A stretch of DNA of 64,000 nucleotides, taken from Tubulanus polymorphus (Eukaryota > Nemertea > Palaeonemertea > Tubulaniformes > Tubulanidae). The position numbers were made by a program, and so were the translations under genes. The notes beneath the pieces were generated by a model. It searched no databases. It was not told the DNA's origin and worked only from the letters and a program-made list of their open reading frames with translations. Of this stretch, positions 1 to 12,859 are shown in pieces. The DNA is taken from the NCBI RefSeq assembly GCF_964204645.1, contig NC_134026.1, positions 11,870,450-11,934,449 on the forward strand, given 5' to 3'. The first letter of the stretch is position 1. Each line of letters begins with the position of its first letter.

Positions 1-2448
1 AATCATCGGTCAGACCACGTGAATACCGTATAATTTCATCACCAAATATAATCACACATAAGTTTAGAGCGGAATACATGGTCCCATCTATCCTGATTTG
101 TCAGGCTATGCGCGTGTCATGAACGCGGCCGCATATGCGACGATCGTATTAACTTCATTATCTCCAGTTCTAGAAAACAGTGTCACGTTAATGTTCTAAT
201 AATTCAAGTCCAGCTGAAATTCGACCAAACTTGACACAATCGTGGACAGTTCGTTGATGAAACTCTTTCAACAACAGCATATAAACACTCTTTTCGCAAT
301 AAGTGCCTGTCCGTGTGGTCAAAAACCTAATTTGATTATTTGAAATTACTAGAAACTACTATAGTATGTCGATTATCACTCTAGTTTTAAAGGTCTTCTT
401 GTTTCAAAATATATATGGAAAGTGGTGTACTACCTTTGGATTCCCACGGAAACAGCTTCATAAATCAGATGCAAATCGGAAATTAGCCCTGTAGAGTTTT
501 ATGGTTATAGTCATTCCAACCATCTGCGGTGTGGCGAGAACCTTTTTTGGCGGAAATAAACAATCATAGTTGGCATTTGAAGTTCCATTGCGTGCATCGC
601 TTTGATAGAAAGATATGCATAATGCTACATATTGTTATATAGACCCATTAATATCATTACTATCTTTGGCATCAAACATATATCCTCTTTTTTCACTTTA
701 TTGGCATAAACTATTACATTTTAAAAGATACGTACGTACGTACGTTAACATGTAGAAAGGGTCTTACGAGGGAAGCCGAGGGATCGTGGAATAACTACAA
801 ATGGCGGCCCATTACTCAAATGGGAACAATAGCACCGATATAATTATGCGTCATTATAAATATGATGTCAAAGACACTATTAACAATATAGAATATAATG
901 CCTAATCAAATTTTCATTCATAAAAATGCATAGAATTCGAATACCATCAGAATAAGTATAGTAACATAACCACGTCTACCTCGTTGAGCCGGGGTATCGA
1001 TGGACGATGGTTGGACTAAAACCCGCGTTCGCGGTGAGTAGCGTCTATACCTAACTCGTATCAGAAATCAGGAAAATGCAGTTTTACGCCAACGCGGGGT
1101 CGATGCGAAGCGTATCCTTCTTTTTCAACAAGTGTTTCTAAAATACGGGATTGGCGAAAAACTCTGTATTCTCCCGTTTTTCGTGCGTTTATAAGAAGTA
1201 AGCGTAGACGAAACTTATTATCTGGATAGAATGCAGGTGGAATTCACTATTTCCACGTCAGTCTTTTAGGCCAGGACAGGGAAGTCATCTTTTTACTAAT
1301 CAATTTACAAATGTGTGGATCGTTCATTTTAAGATTGATATCAAGTATTGCATAATCCAATGTTTGAGATGACAAAGGGCGCAGAGATCTTAATGCCGAT
1401 CGATATTTTACAATTTCCTTATTCCTCAGTAATTTGTCGGGACCACACCCAGGCCATCTAAGAATGAATTTTCCAGCCCAAGGGTTATTCAAAGATATCA
1501 GGATAGACGCAGCGCATTCCGTCTCATAAATCAATGTTGATTTTTGTTCTTTTCTACCATATACAGATTTAGCATACGATATTTGGGTTATGATACACAG
1601 AGAGAGCTTTGTTTCTGGTAAAATATTATGCATTTTTTACACAATTTTGATGAATCAGTGTCGATCCACGAAGCGTTCTACCGTACTTTTTTGTTTCATT
1701 TTAATTTGAAACGGACTCTATGAAAGTACTAGGCCAAGATTTGAGTTAACCCGATTTTGATGTTCACTGTAATCAACGTAATTACGGACGTAATCCCTTG
1801 AAGATAAATAAGATTGGCAACCGAGAAAATAAACCAGGAAACTAGGCGACACGGCAGAATATAATTATGCGGATAATATGTCATAACTGTCGAATGCGAG
1901 TTGACAGAAACTAGACGATATCGTCAAACTGGTTCATCAATCTTTTGAAATATCAGTGATGCGAATGACATCGGGTTGCGTGAATCTACATTATAAGCCT
2001 TTCTGCGATGACTACAACATAAAGCAGGGTTTAGTACGATTTGAAATCCGTATAAACTGTCCCAATACGATATCGAACAACGGAATAATAATGACACGGT
2101 CAGTTTTAATTACACTAAAAGGATGTCTGATGTCAACTAAGATAAATCATTAACTCTCCTCCCATTTACTTTTGGACGTTCAAGAAAATTAAAAAATTTG
2201 TTTTAATGGTTAAGTGCTTCATGTGGTGCGAGAATTTCAAGAACAGAACTTAAACTACAAAATTTGATTTTGTACTCTGAACAATAGGATATGTAGATGG
2301 TACATAAGACTATAATCATTGATAATCTTATGTACCATCTTACATAGGCCTGTTTTTTAGAGTTTCATTGTGCAAAGTCTTTTAGAGCTTAAGCGTCAAG
2401 AAGAGGACCGTAATGTTTGCGAATGTAAACAGGCTTTGGGGTTATTGT
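1..2448. other. No supportable gene
   Basis: I see no exon, RNA gene or recognisable transposon protein here. A short (CGTA)n run lies near 730-745. The longest frame (1247-1633, minus) resembles no family I know and has no supporting context. The stretch is either upstream of, or within a 5' intron of, the kelch gene that starts near 7.9 kb. Confidence 0.5.
2291..2345. repeat. Short near-perfect hairpin
   Basis: Two arms of about 19-20 bases, built on GATGGTACATAAGA and its reverse complement, flank a loop of about 16 bases. One base is unpaired in an arm. No function is assigned; a short palindromic relic or a foldback transcript are both possible. Confidence 0.6.
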
Positions 2449-3479
2449 AATAAACCATTTTACAGTTGCTAGCCGCCATTTTGTTAGGGTACTTTTGTCC
2501 CGTATTGTTGGGTCATTTTTTTCTCTTTTTTAAAAACTATCCGTGATGTGTATTGTATCATATTTCATCTGTCGATGGATGGATTTTGACAACTTCAGCA
2601 ACATTCAAACCGCGTGAATCTCTAGTTTTCAGTTATGTTAAAATCATTCCTCAAATTTACAACATTGCGACATGAGAGCGATATAAAAATCGGTGGTCAG
2701 TTTTTGCCGTGCGCATAGAAATCCAGGGTACTGAACTTTGAAGTTCGTTTTTTTCAGAAATAATTTTCTAAAAAATCCAAACATTTCAAGCACTGTGCGC
2801 ATAAACGCCCCCTTTCAGGTGAACTTTGAAATTTTAAGATATCTTGCCTAGTTTTTTTCCTATGGCTCTTTAACTGCAGCGCGTGTATTGTCATTCCGAG
2901 ATTTGGCGCTGTTTTCTTTGCGTGTATTTCAGTATATGGGTGTTATTTCTTCATTTTCACTACACTTGTCTCTACGGAAAATGGTTTTAATTGTTGGTAC
3001 GAGTATCAGGTTTAAATATTACGGCATTAATACTGTATTCCGTTCTCCGGCGCTAGTTCGTAATGGCTGTAATGGTAACCGCTTTTACGGCAGGCAGAGG
3101 CTTACGTACATGCACCTAAGAAAACCCAAAATATCACTCTTTTGTTGTAAATGCAATCCACACACTTCTTGCGTTTTTGGTGATGGTAGATGTCACTTTT
3201 TACTTTTTATCACCTGCGTCTGACATTCGAAAAAAAGAAAACGTTTTCCTATATTTTCTTCCCAATCTAATCAATCTTGAGTGTACTTAATAGAAAGTAT
3301 TCATAGAAAGTAGCTGAATATTTGCCCCACCCCATTTGTCCAGCTTTTTGACCACTTCTCCATCCATCTAATTTCAGTAGATTTTTATGTAAATTTATTG
3401 ATAGACTACTGATTTAAATGGTCATCATACTCGATTTACCCTAACAAAATGGCGGCTAGCAACTGTAAAATGGTTTATT
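2449..3479. mobile_element. MITE-like element with perfect 43 bp inverted ends
   Basis: Positions 2449-2491 and 3437-3479 are exact reverse complements (43 of 43 bases; core GCTAGCAACTGT). The interior of about 1 kb has no recognisable coding capacity. Relics of the terminal sequence recur near 3877-3915 and 6318-6360, so this is an interspersed family. I could not fix a target-site duplication. Most likely a non-autonomous DNA transposon. Confidence 0.65.
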
Positions 3480-5340
3480 GTCTTTAGACTATTCGTTGTG
3501 GGAGTGAAACTGAATTTGGTTCTCATTTAGTTGAATTATCAAAGGTGCTTGTCGCTAATTTTTTGTAACTAATTTCTTCTAATGATATATTTACATAAAA
3601 TTTTTATTAATTTTCTTTTGCTCGACCCATTTGCGAAAAAGTTCAACAGCTAAAATTCTTGGTTCAGTTGCTACCGGTAATCACCAGTTTAAAAAAAAAC
3701 CTCGGATGCAACGTTGAGCATCCTGTTGATCATTCGTAGTACGGATTGTTGCTAATTATTTGATTATTTTATGATTTTTACATAAAATGTTTCTGAGAAC
3801 GATTATCCTTCGAAGGACTGAGAAACTTCCGGAGAAACTCAAACGACTCGACAATACAAGACATATCATCCAACAAAATGGGGGCTAGCAACTGTTGCAA
3901 TATGGTTTATAGATACATTCTAGTGGCGAAACAGCGTTCCAATAATAGATTTTCATAACAGCGTTTATCTCCCGGACACGTTTACAAACAAGTTAAACAA
4001 TTAAAACTTCCTGGTTCAGTCATTATCGATTATGATCAGTTTAAGCATACTCCCAGGCGCTTCAGGGGAGATTGCTGAGCATAATTTCTAATGCCGGTAC
4101 TCGTGGTAATGTATATTATAATTCGCTTCATTTTCACGCATTCGCTCATTCCATTAAACATTATGATTATATCATCGTAACACAACCATATATACTCTGG
4201 CACGTAGCCAGCAGCATATCAATCCAATAAAATAAATGACATCTGAATCGCGATACATTCTACGTTTACACACTGTATCATACGAAATATTGCAACTTTA
4301 TTTAATTTCAATTAATTATTGACACATATTTTTGTTTACAATACTCGACGACTTGTGTAGATAAGGATTTACCGGGAGCCAGAATTATTAGATTTGCCTA
4401 GTATTTACACTATTTAGCTTAACTGATCTATAATACATAAGAGCCATCGACCAGTGATACCTCGATAGTCAAGAAGCAAAGCAGAGGTCTCAACAACCAC
4501 AAAGAATGTGGCGAATGAAATAAAAACTATTAATCATTATTATTAAACAACAAATGGTGACAAATTAAGGCTAATAGAATAACTTATTTAAGGTGTGATA
4601 GAATAGGAATTTTCTATTGAAGGTAATTACGTATCTTTCTTGAGCTGAATAGATAATGGTCAAGTGTAGTAAGCTTATGGAATCATGACCTGAAATATGA
4701 AATGATATATTCTATGGTACAACATACCAAAAAATGATTCAAGAATAAGCATTATACACATTTGACAGATTCAAGATGGAAAAATACCGAGTCTTTGAAA
4801 GCAATGGCAAAAATGTGATCAATAGATTTTGTAAGTTTGAAAAACCATCTAAACCCATCCTGAATATCTCACAATGTATTTTGGTCACACATAAGCCGAA
4901 AATATCTCACTCATCTTTTCGCCTAAGGCAACTTTATGAAGAAAAATATACTCCTTTTATCCAACACTCTTTGATCGCTCAATAAGACAGGAACATCACA
5001 ATTTTCCTTAACAAATGAATAATATTTCATATCATTTAGACTTGTATTCTAGATGCATCGAGTTCAACACCTATAAGTTAGGAACTAATTTATCTGAAAT
5101 GGTTAGCATGACGTCGTTTAATATCTGGAATAATCTAGGTTTTGTACGGACGTACCGTTTTATCATTCAACCGTAAAGTAACCTATTCTACTACGAAACA
5201 CTATATTTCTTACTCTAAAGACATGATATCAATAATCTAAATCTTGGTTTGAGAAATCTGAATTGATCTGCGTGTAGAAAAAAATTGTCAGTACTTGGTC
5301 ATTACATCTCATGTCGTATTGTTGCACAGTTAGTACAGTC
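3480..5340. other. No gene seen; one transposon-end relic
   Basis: The only structure I can support is a diverged copy, at about 3877-3915, of the inverted terminus of the neighbouring 2449-3479 element. No splice-consistent exon or conserved protein was recognised. Confidence 0.45.
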
Positions 5341-6106
5341 TATTTATTTTTGATTGTCCACGATCTTTTTGGGATATTTCGCTTAATTTTGAGTGTGCAT
5401 ACCTCAAATAGGTCTTAATCGAATCAGTAGAGTTGTGCAGTCCAGATAAATCACATAAATCATCGTTTTTGTATCCATTTTACACTGTTTAGAAGGATTG
5501 ATGAATATTCTCGAAGATTGAGGTTTAAATCAGCGAGAAAGACCGCCATTTTGTTCGTTTTTGCTTATTTCTTTATGCAAATGAGGCATTGCACACATGC
5601 GCAATGAGGCGAGGATGCGTCAATTATATCATGGGGGATGTAGCAGCTTCTTGTCGCCAAGAGACCAATCAACGACTCACAATATTACTCTAGAAAGCCG
5701 TTTTAGTGAATAAAGATGGCTTTGTCAAAGGTATCAAAACAATGTGGTTTGGCAATGATTTAGGCCTATGATAGCGCAACCATTACGGCCGTACCCACGT
5801 AGTGAAACACGTGCGAGCAACGTACTCTCCCCATAAAAATAAACTTACCGAGATCACATGGTACACACTGCTCATTTGCATAAAGAAGTAAACAAACTGG
5901 AACCAAATGGCGGTCTTTCTCGCCGATTTAAAGCTCAACTTTCGAGAATATTCATCAATCCTTCCACTCGGTACAAAATGGATATAAAAACGATGATTTT
6001 TCTGGACTGTACAACTCTACTGATTCGATTAAGACCTATTTGAGGTATGCACACCCAAAATTAAGCATAATATCCCAAAAAGATCGTGGACAATCAAAAA
6101 TAAATA
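5341..6106. mobile_element. Palindromic foldback/MITE element, long inverted arms
   Basis: About 215 bp at each end are imperfect inverted repeats: 5341-5560 matches the reverse complement of about 5885-6106. The ends read TATTTATTTTTGATTG and its complement. The central 300 bp is unique. No transposase is present. A TA target duplication is possible but cannot be separated from the AT-rich ends. Confidence 0.65.
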
Positions 6107-7864
6107 AACATTTGTTATCTATCAAAGTAATTGAAGTGTTAATGCTAGTATTGATGTTTTTTTACCTTAACAAAACGCTAACAGCGCGTTCGTGCGCCCG
6201 TCCCAGAATGTAGTCAGGGTTTTACAAATCCAACGGTGAAATATTACAATACAATATGCCTCTAAAATATTTTTCAAAACGAGAAACAAAAAATACCCAA
6301 CAATACAGGACAGGTCATCCAAAAATGGCGGTTAGCAACTGTAGAATATGGTTTATTGATACACATCCCCTTATAGTGGCAATTAACATCGCCCATACAC
6401 CATTTGGAGATTCGCCATCTAGCAGCATAAATTCTGATGAATGTATGGCGTTGTCTAGTAGAATTCTCAACTCATTCCATTTCCATCAGATTTGTCAATA
6501 TGAGGATACTGAGGGAAGTATTATATTTATCATATTGTCATTGGCATAATATGTAGTTGCTGAAATGATAAACTAATAGATCCGATGACATTTGTTTCTG
6601 TTCTGGGGCCATTTGATATGATGCCTACCCAGGAGATGACAAAATTTAATTGGTTTTCTTCGATAAAACATAATTTTCATACCATTTTGAACAGAAAGAC
6701 TTCTAGCATGAAATCTGATAAATTTGTATGGCATTGTCGAGTAAATTTTGAACATGTGATGCCTTGTCAATACAATATAACATGAGGAGCAAGAGAATTG
6801 CCATATCATGTCACTGGTATGATATACGTATGTTACTGGAATTAGAAAGTAGAGATTGGACTGACCATTACCAACAGCCAGCTTTAGGAAACCGTACTGA
6901 CGTAATAAGTCCGATGATATTTCTTTCACATCCGGAGCCAATTGAATTACCTATGGAGGAGAAAATAAAACTTAATACTTTGATAGAAAACATCACGTTT
7001 CATGCCGTTTGAAATAAAAGTATGACTTCTACCTAAATTGAATAGAGCACACTGCTGGACATTTTTCATACAACATTATTTGGATTGTCCTCAGGAATAT
7101 TCATTGAGGTGTGGCGATGGCTTCAGGACTACCAATTATTTTCAGAATGTCGAAATACTCGAAATGTTTGAATCTTCTGATTTGTTTTTACCTAATAGTG
7201 CTAAGACCAGAATTCTGAAACAAAAGATAGCAATATTTGTATACAACTGGCCCATTACTACTCGGGGAATGAATGCTTAAAGTCAAGCATATCATAATAA
7301 ATATAAATAGGATTTAGTTAGTATTGTACACATTATCTCTTGATTGCTCTAACACGAGTCACTTCAACCGTGTTCACTGATCTCTTGTTTACATGCCACT
7401 GAACCACATTCTTAGATATAATAACAAATTTTACCGAATATACAATGTGTGGAATTTTTCGCCCTGTGATATACTGATATATATGTGTACTGGTATATAT
7501 ATAATTAGACCTAGCAAAAATCGCAATGGCACAGTTCAATGGTTATAACAAAATGAAGGCCATGTTTCGTCTGGATGACTTATTCAAAGGTAACATCTTA
7601 TTTGATTTGATTAACACAGTTGGAAAATTCGAATTCGATGCATAAGATATCGTCGATAATCGTATCAGCTTTGTTTTGAAATTCATCTCTTCGAGTTTCC
7701 ACTCGTAATTATTAGCTCAAAATGTGAGGGCTCTTTAATTGTTGGATTTCGTTAGCGTTAGTGTGCATTTTCCATTCGTAAAGTACGTAATTGTATTCAC
7801 TGAATATATTTTAACCAATAAACATTTTGTGTGTCCCTAATTTTTGCAAAATTTTTCTTCGAAG
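6107..7864. other. No gene seen; transposon-end relic
   Basis: A diverged copy of the 2449-3479 terminus lies at about 6318-6360. Otherwise nothing is recognised. The last bases before 7865 are pyrimidine-rich and end in AG, which suits a splice acceptor for the first visible kelch exon. Confidence 0.45.
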
Positions 7865-8341
7865 ATCTATCCTTCGTTAACACGACTCGCATCGAAAAAC
7901 TAGCGAACGGTGAATTTTACCCTCCGATCGCGAAACGTCAGGGTCTACTACCAGTCATCAATACGGACGCCGCGGCGAAAAAAGTCACCGCAAAAACTCC
8001 CACACGACAGGATACCGAAAAATTTGTGTTAATTTTCCCAAAATCCTCGGATGACATTCGTTTATCATATCTGGTTGTCGATGGGCGACGCGAAAGAATT
8101 CTACCGAGGATCCATCATCTCGGGTGGGTGAAATTACGTGGTATCATCGACTATAGAGCGATCGTCTGCCAAAATGTACTCTATATAATTGGCGGAAAAC
8201 GGACAGATACGAAGGAAGTTTTGTCACGAACGATTCGTTACGACCCGATGACAAATACATGGTTTAAATGTGCTGATATGAAGACAGCTCGATACAGATT
8301 TTCAGTTACTGTCGTCGGTTCTGACAAGATAATTGTGTCTG
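7865..8341 (+). CDS. Kelch-repeat (KLHL-like) protein, first visible exon
   Basis: First visible exon of a kelch beta-propeller protein, a family that usually serves as substrate receptors for Cullin-3 ubiquitin ligases or binds actin. The frame opens after a pyrimidine tract ending in AG (7861-7864). It runs through a non-kelch segment of about 90 residues, perhaps the end of a BACK domain or a linker, and then the first blade (LYIIGG, then DPMTNTWFKCADM) to IIVSG. It ends in phase 1 at a GTAAGT donor. The exon joins 8676-8865, 16352-16512, 17194-17286, 17465-17587 and 33624-33847, giving about 420 residues in this window. BTB and BACK domains, expected at the N-terminus, were not found and may lie upstream. 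The left boundary is the least certain. Confidence 0.75.
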
Positions 8342-8675
8342 GTAAGTGTAGTGTAATCAACACGGTTGAACGGTCCTTTCGGCAGTTTCAGGTGGATAGC
8401 TCTAGCTGAATATACATTTCTATTGCTTAGTTGACAAACAGAAATAATATATGCAAGAGATCCATTCACCAATCAAGGGATGAACAATTTTGTTCCGAAG
8501 TAATTCAAACTCAAGAATTATTTTAACTTCTAGAAGCATCACAACTATGAAGCCGCGCCAGTTCGTTGCTTTTGTATAAAAGCTGACTGTAAGAGATCCT
8601 CCGCCATCTGGCATATTTCACTATGCTATGAGATTCCATTACAAATCGCTCCAAAGATATTTTTCATTCTTTCAG

Positions 8676-8865
8676 GTGGTCAGGACGATATAAATGGCTC
8701 ATTGTGGTCTAGTGAAATGCTTGACACGAGAAGGAATAGATGGATTGAGCAACCAAATTTACCAAAACCATGTAAATACAGCACTAGTGCGGCGAGTCCA
8801 GATGGTACTGTGTATCTTATTGGCGGCCAGCTTCCACCTCTCGACAGCGCCGGAATGAATGTATG
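8676..8865 (+). CDS. Kelch protein, exon 2 in window
   Basis: A TTCAG acceptor precedes it and a GTAAGT donor follows. The incoming phase completes the glycine pair GG of the first blade, then reads through NRWIEQPNLP to VYLIGG, a full kelch motif (tryptophan spaced before a di-glycine). It ends in phase 2, splitting a tryptophan codon that the next exon completes. The match to both neighbours' phases makes this a secure exon. Confidence 0.85.
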
Positions 8866-9649
8866 GTAAGTAATCCCCTCATAGAAAAATATAAAATCAG
8901 CGTCTTTATCGGTAACTGATAAGTTGTTCTACTTTTTGCACGGAATGATAGAAATTAGTGTATCATAAGTGGCTAATTTCAAAATTAGAAAAATCTTTTC
9001 ATTTGTAATTTGATGTTCGCGCACCAGTTTTTGTTTACGCCAACGCTGAACACGTGGTAATTATCATTAGTCAATTGACAGTAACTACGTCACTACGGGA
9101 TGCATCAGAAGAATTGAATCACGAATCAGGCTTGCGAGTTATTCAACTTAATCGAACACCTGTTTGGCAATTCAATTCAGAAATTTCCAGAAATGATTTG
9201 ACGTTTTAAACATCAAGTTAGTAATTAATTTGTCAAAATGCAATTTATGATCTGATTCAATAGATAACTAACCCATATCATATCGCCCATAGCGGATCCA
9301 GGGGTCGAATGTAAGTACCGCACAAGATTGCATCTCACGCAAGTGACGAGGGCCGAAGTCCCGACGCCCCAGTGGAGGGTTTGGGGTTCCCCCCCCCCCG
9401 AAAAAATTGAGTTGTTTTGCGATCCGTCGAAGACAATATCAAGCAACCAATGCCCGTGTGTTACTTATCAAGGAGTCGTAAACTTTTAAACTTTCAAGTC
9501 AGCTTTCTTTTGAAATTAGTATCACTACATAAATTAGTTATTTCGTTAGTTACTGATTAATCTAATAGATGGCGACAGCGTGATATCATAGTAGCATAGT
9601 AATTTCATCATAGTAATCATAGTAATTTACTTGAATATATGATTTTGCG

Positions 9650-9840
9650 CTACTTGACGACCGCGCAAAAACAAATCTTTAGCGCCCAAAAACAAATCTC
9701 AACGTCCTAAAAACAAACTTTAAGCGTGCAGAAACGAAATGTTTTGGTTTTGCGCGTTAAGAGTTTGTTTTTGCGCGGTAAGATTTGTTTTTCGTGGAGG
9801 ATGAAAAAAAAATATTGACACGCCCGAATCAGCCTCCATA
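9650..9840. repeat. GCGC-type minisatellite element
   Basis: Units of about 20 bases built on GCGC followed by AAAAACAAAT occur in direct orientation on the left half and inverted on the right half. The right flank reads GAATCAGCCTCCATA, nearly the same as the flank of the minisatellite elements at 19.7-20.1 kb. This suggests a third, diverged subfamily of the same interspersed element. Confidence 0.5.
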
Positions 9841-12540
9841 ATCATGCTCTATATAAATGTCAATTTATATAGAAACAACCATTTTACTTCTTTCGAATGG
9901 AAAGTAAAGGATACGGATGCCGAGGAACAACATTGATCTATGAAAGGGCAGAACAGTTCACATAAAACGCTCAGATTTATTTACTGAATTTGTGCTCAAT
10001 GCGGTCCACTGAATCCATGCCTAACCATTGTATCATTACTTTCATGATATTAGTGATCATTTGAACATAATCAAGATGACACAATTTTCACCATTATTCA
10101 GTGCAGTTACAAGATATATGACAATAATACAACAACATGAGCTTTTAACAGTGTCAATAGCGTTTCCCACTGAGATGCCACATATACTGTATGCTGATGT
10201 AACGTAAGAATTCCTGGGCGGACAGTTGCGCTAGTGGCCGCTGCATGATTTATATTGCGAAAAAGACGTGGACCCGCGGTATCGTGTACTGTTTTACTTC
10301 CGGGTTCTATTTCAAGATTCAAAATTGATTTCAAGATCGATTTCGGTGAAATCTTTAATTGATTTGGTTTTTGGGAGTTTTTATTTGCACTACAAACAAA
10401 TCATCATTCGGGAAAGTAGCCTTTTCTCATATCGGATGGATGACCTTCATACGCTAATTTCGTAGCCATGTGCTCGAATTGCAAGAACTATCAAATCCAA
10501 TCCAATTTCATTTCATTGGACTAAAAATTACACGAAATTCAATTCAATTTCATTCCGCATTCCGCAATAAGACGAAGGGAAAAGATTGACCTGATGTATT
10601 CGTTCCTGTCGTCCGTGCAACTAGGTACGATATTACTGTGTTAATCATATTGAATGAGGAGTCAGTCGCGGATCCAAAAAGGGTGCTCTCGGTGCTGCAG
10701 TACACCCCCTCAAGCCCACCGCACACCGTTTGCGATTCTTGGTGGTCGCAAAGGTGTGCGCTCAGCTTTAGAGCCATCAATCTTTTTCCGATTCCGACAT
10801 TTTCCACCGCATGCCTTGGCGATTCACCGTATGATCCTCGTTGATCACATACAAAATATAGGTTTATCGTATTATCGTAAAGGTATGTTGTGACATCTGA
10901 GCCGATCGTATCAAATCAAACGTGTTTGGTATTTTTGCATGCGATTTATTGGTATTTTTGCATGCGATTTATCCGTGCGAAAATAATCGTAAATGCGCGC
11001 GGCGGCTACGTTGTGGATATGTTGAACGAAATGCAGGATGAAGTAATCATTTGGTCTGATAGAAGACCCATACATTGTTCCTGTCTTGTTATTTGAGGTG
11101 CAATGATCTCCAGTACAGCAGAGCATAAGGGTAAGATGATATCTGATGCAACGATCGTCGCTCAGCAAATTTGTGTGCCAATTTTATTTCAGGCTGTTGT
11201 CCGGACATATCAATTTTAAAATTTAATGAAACGACGTGAGGATACATAACCGCCCACCGTCTGCGCTTCTCCTTGTTTCCCTGTATATGGCATCCCAGGA
11301 TGTCTGAAAACGTATCTCGGGAGGCAAAATCTAAAAATGATCCTACCCTCGGCGAGAGTCCCCCTAACATCGCGCTTTCACATTGACAGCACTCCCTCTT
11401 TGAAATCCTGGACGTATTGGCCCCACTCCGCGCGGGATTTACGCGAAGCAGCAGAAACAAACATGGCCACCTTTTGAATTTCCAATGTACGAAATTTAAC
11501 ATGAATTTCAATTATTTCAGCTGTTAGGGTTTCAAGGCACAATATAACTAGATGATGTGATATGGCGAGGATGTGAATAAATGATAATACCGTGGTGAAG
11601 CTAGTTACGAACTATCCCGATTGAGTGTACAGCGGTCAAAAACCTATAAATTTGCGTAGTCACATAACTATTTGCCGTGAATTGCAGACGAAACATGAAG
11701 CCTAAATGGCCGTTTACAAAACCATTATAGCAATCACAATTGAAAGATCTGATATAATAATGATACAACTTAAGTTAAAATTATGGCCATTTCTAAAATT
11801 ATATTATAATTTGTAGTCAGTGCGGAACGTTTGGGTTTTGGAACAATAATGAGGTAGGTAGTAGTTCAATTCAAGTCATGATTTATCACATGTTACTTCC
11901 GTGTTGTTGAAAATCTCGCGAGAATGGCGCAACATTGAAACTGGCAATAAATGCCGAATATCATACATATTTTTTGTACATATTCATAACTTATCCGCTA
12001 TGGGTGCCGATAAACAATTGCAATTTTACGATCAGTATGTTTGGCCGCGATAGTTGCCTGGGACGACTTTTTTCACAAGACAGTTTCCGCCATCCTGTTT
12101 GCAGTGTGCAATGCTTCTCATTCTGTTTGTAAACACAATCCACACATGCGCACTGCACTCGCTGTATCAGCGTTCGCGGCTCTCAACCTACAGACAAAAA
12201 CAGCGTCAAATAGCCTACCGGAACTCGTTAACATGGGCACCTTTTCTACGATTTTACATCTACAAGATTGAATCAATTTCTGACAGCGTTTCCGCATTTT
12301 TTATTCGTGTATCTAGTGTTTCAACGTGTTTATCGGCACGGGGGAACCAGTGGTTAAGATGGATAATTGACCATACGAAAAATTTTGAAATATTGATTTT
12401 TTGCCACGTATGTCATTCATATATTTCAACTCATAAACTTTTGGAGGATTTGATTAAAGAAATAGTCAAGCCCTCAAATGATCGCACGTACGATCGGCTT
12501 ACGCGCTCCTACATGAAATGGAAAATTAGTATCTCGTACG

Positions 12541-12846
12541 ATAGTAATAATAATGATAACTGACATTTATATAGCGCAGGTATCCGAACTAGTCTGTTCA
12601 AATGCGCTCCAAACTTGGTATTATTACCCCCAGCCTATAACTCTATTCCATGTATCAGTCATTTCTCCCTGGGGAGAGGTAACATCCGAGCAGCTGCTAG
12701 GCGCTCAGGAGTCATCTATCAGACCAGGTACCCATTTACTCCTGGGTGGAGAGAGGCAACGAGGATAAGTGTCTTGCCCGAGGACACTTAACGGCAATGT
12801 ACGGGGTTCGAACCCACGACCTGGCTTCCCAGAGCCGAACGCTCTA
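12541..12846 (-). mobile_element. tRNA-derived SINE
   Basis: Read on the minus strand, the head (about 12846 to 12790) has a Pol III B-box-like GGGTTCGAACCC and an upstream A-box-like segment. The body is of the kind seen in marine invertebrate SINEs. The 3' tail reads GCGCTATATAAATGTCAG followed by a TAA-type microsatellite. The GCGCTATA tail resembles the 3' end of the L2/CR1 LINE at 39.7 kb (GCGCTATAGAAAT), so this LINE clade may have supplied its reverse transcriptase. Confidence 0.65.
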
Positions 12847-12859
12847 AATATATATATTC

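Noticed and set aside
1247-1633. 128-codon minus-strand frame
   Set aside because: No family resemblance, no splice sites or partner exons I could support.
8420-8614. Small frame in the intron between the first two kelch exons
   Set aside because: Antisense to the intron and without conservation signals; the splice sites around it fit an intron well.
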